From WTGA01 sp965231865 (GTDB lineage Bacteria; Pseudomonadota; Gammaproteobacteria; Arenicellales; Poriferihabitantaceae): a DNA stretch of 64,000 nt. The position numbers were made by a program, and so were the translations under genes. Shown one piece after another: positions 63,359 through 64,000 of this stretch (position 1 is its first letter; each line of letters opens with the position of its first letter). Below the pieces are notes generated by a model that saw nothing but the letters and a program-made list of their open reading frames with translations, had not been told where the DNA came from and did no database searches. The stretch lies in contig CBDDOJ010000002.1 in assembly GCA_965231865.1 (NCBI GenBank), positions 1,984,001 through 2,048,000 on the forward strand, read 5' to 3'.

Positions 63359-63370
63359 CCGACAACAGAA

Positions 63371-63583
63371 TCAGGTTTCTTTTCGTCCGGGCGTGGTGGG
63401 TTTATCGATTATTCGATCACCGACTTTTGTGCGTGCAATATAGCATCCGTCCGACCGGACACCGTAGAGTGTTCCGCCAGCTTCAAGCTGGGCTGCCAGG
63501 TCTGCCTTGATCTGTTCGCGCCAATCTTTCGGTCGACCCGGGATATCGGGGAGGCTCGTAACCACTTTCATGTGTTTGGTCAT
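63371..63583 (-). CDS. Small protein upstream of the zeta-like kinase, possible antitoxin
   Basis: A 70-residue protein starting MTKHMKVVTSLPDIPGRPK, then a helix DWREQIKADLAAQLEAGG and the end RTKVGDRIIDKPTTPGRKE. It is not the epsilon antitoxin family but is regularly seen before zeta-like kinases. Either of two starts (63583 or 63571) is possible. Antitoxin function is an inference from position. Confidence 0.6.
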   Translation of the reverse strand: MTKHMKVVTSLPDIPGRPKDWREQIKADLAAQLEAGGTLYGVRSDGCYIARTKVGDRIIDKPTTPGRKET

Positions 63584-63823
63584 AGCAAACAGAATACATC
63601 ATTCATCCTCAAACATCCACATCTTGAAAATGACCCATGACTCGGCAGGCCGAGCTGACCACAGTGTTGTATTTCATGCTGATGTACAGCTTATATTGTT
63701 CTGCTGACGATATGTTTATTGTCTTCTACACTGGCACGGGGCTGTAAATTTTTATGCAAGGTTGTAGTTTGCCTGCCAACATAAATGTTATGGTCACGAA
63801 GCCCAATTACCCATCATCAGCTC

Positions 63824-64000
63824 ATGACCAAACCCGACATCCGAAAAATTGTGGTTCTCCTGGAGGAAACCAGCAAGGATATGGGGCGTGAAGTGCACGC
63901 TCGAAAAGCGAAAGTGGCGGTTGCCGCAGTTCTAAACAACCCGCTGGCCGGAAAATACTTGGAAAACCTCGAAGTGCTAAAAGAACTTGGCAGGAAAATC
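63824..64000 (+). CDS. Amino-acid-synthesis-family protein (5' part only)
   Basis: ATG 63824 opens a frame that runs off the window: KPDIRKIVVLLEETSKDMGR, then KAKVAVAAVLNNPLAGKYLE, then NLEVLKELG. This matches the N-terminus of the AA_synth family (PF06684 type), whose activity is not established. Only 59 codons are visible. Confidence 0.75.
   Translation, partial: MTKPDIRKIVVLLEETSKDMGREVHARKAKVAVAAVLNNPLAGKYLENLEVLKELGRKI

Overview
The window looks like chromosomal DNA of a sulfur-oxidising gammaproteobacterium, of moderate to slightly high G+C by eye. It carries the rimP-nusA-infB-rbfA-truB block, the mreBCD-mrdA-rodA-mltB-rlpA-dacA cell-shape block, lptD-surA, the amidotransferase genes gatCAB, and a sulfur-oxidation set (tusDCB, a tusA-like gene, soxY-soxB-soxZ, a YeeE/YedE transporter). 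No rRNA and no CRISPR array were seen. Two tRNA genes, Asn(GTT) and Arg(TCG), lie on the minus strand.

Layout. 1-2.3 kb: debris of mobile and defence genes (two AbiEii-type C-terminal fragments, a MobF relaxase fragment, a 38-bp perfect palindrome) around an intact VapBC pair. 2.5-8.7 kb: the translation/transcription-factor operon, preceded by a promoter, a possible small RNA and two terminators. 9-10.4 kb: an AAA ATPase with a truncated subtilase partner beside tRNA-Asn. 10.7-16.5 kb: uvrB, an IclR regulator with an aminotransferase and a cupin, and maf. 16.8-20.5 kb: an RRM protein, tRNA-Arg and gatCAB. 21.2-30.7 kb: the elongasome and peptidoglycan genes, then ybeD-lipB. 30.7-35.4 kb: murU divergent from lptD-surA-ubiK. 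35.8-40.1 kb: a hypothetical secreted protein, a flavodoxin, a CDF transporter, a cyclic-nucleotide-binding protein and a phosphoesterase. 40.6-44 kb: a dif-like site, a decayed VapBC pair, an NCS2 permease and a FitAB pair. 44.5-57.9 kb: tus genes, a duplicated gene end flanking a HEPN-like gene, the sox cluster, an intact-ended ISKra4-type element and the YeeE transporter. 58-64 kb: a frameshifted SDR gene, an esterase, acs, a PaiB-like gene, a zeta-like kinase pair and the start of an amino-acid-synthesis-family gene.

The most informative non-coding signal is the dif-like site at 40647-40674. Octamers of the FtsK-orienting (KOPS) form GGGNAGGG that I found by eye lie on the plus strand to its left and on the minus strand to its right, and the major operons point toward it from both sides. 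This suggests the window spans the replication terminus, which fits the many toxin-antitoxin modules and pseudogenes around it.

In the sox region, YeeE would import a sulfur compound, SoxY and SoxZ would carry it, SoxB would hydrolyse the bound sulfone, and the Tus/DsrE-type proteins would relay persulfide sulfur in the cytoplasm. soxAX, soxCD and dsrC are not in the window. An IS has landed between the transporter and the propeller-sox genes. By-eye limits apply: motif counts, promoters and the RNA candidate were not computed.
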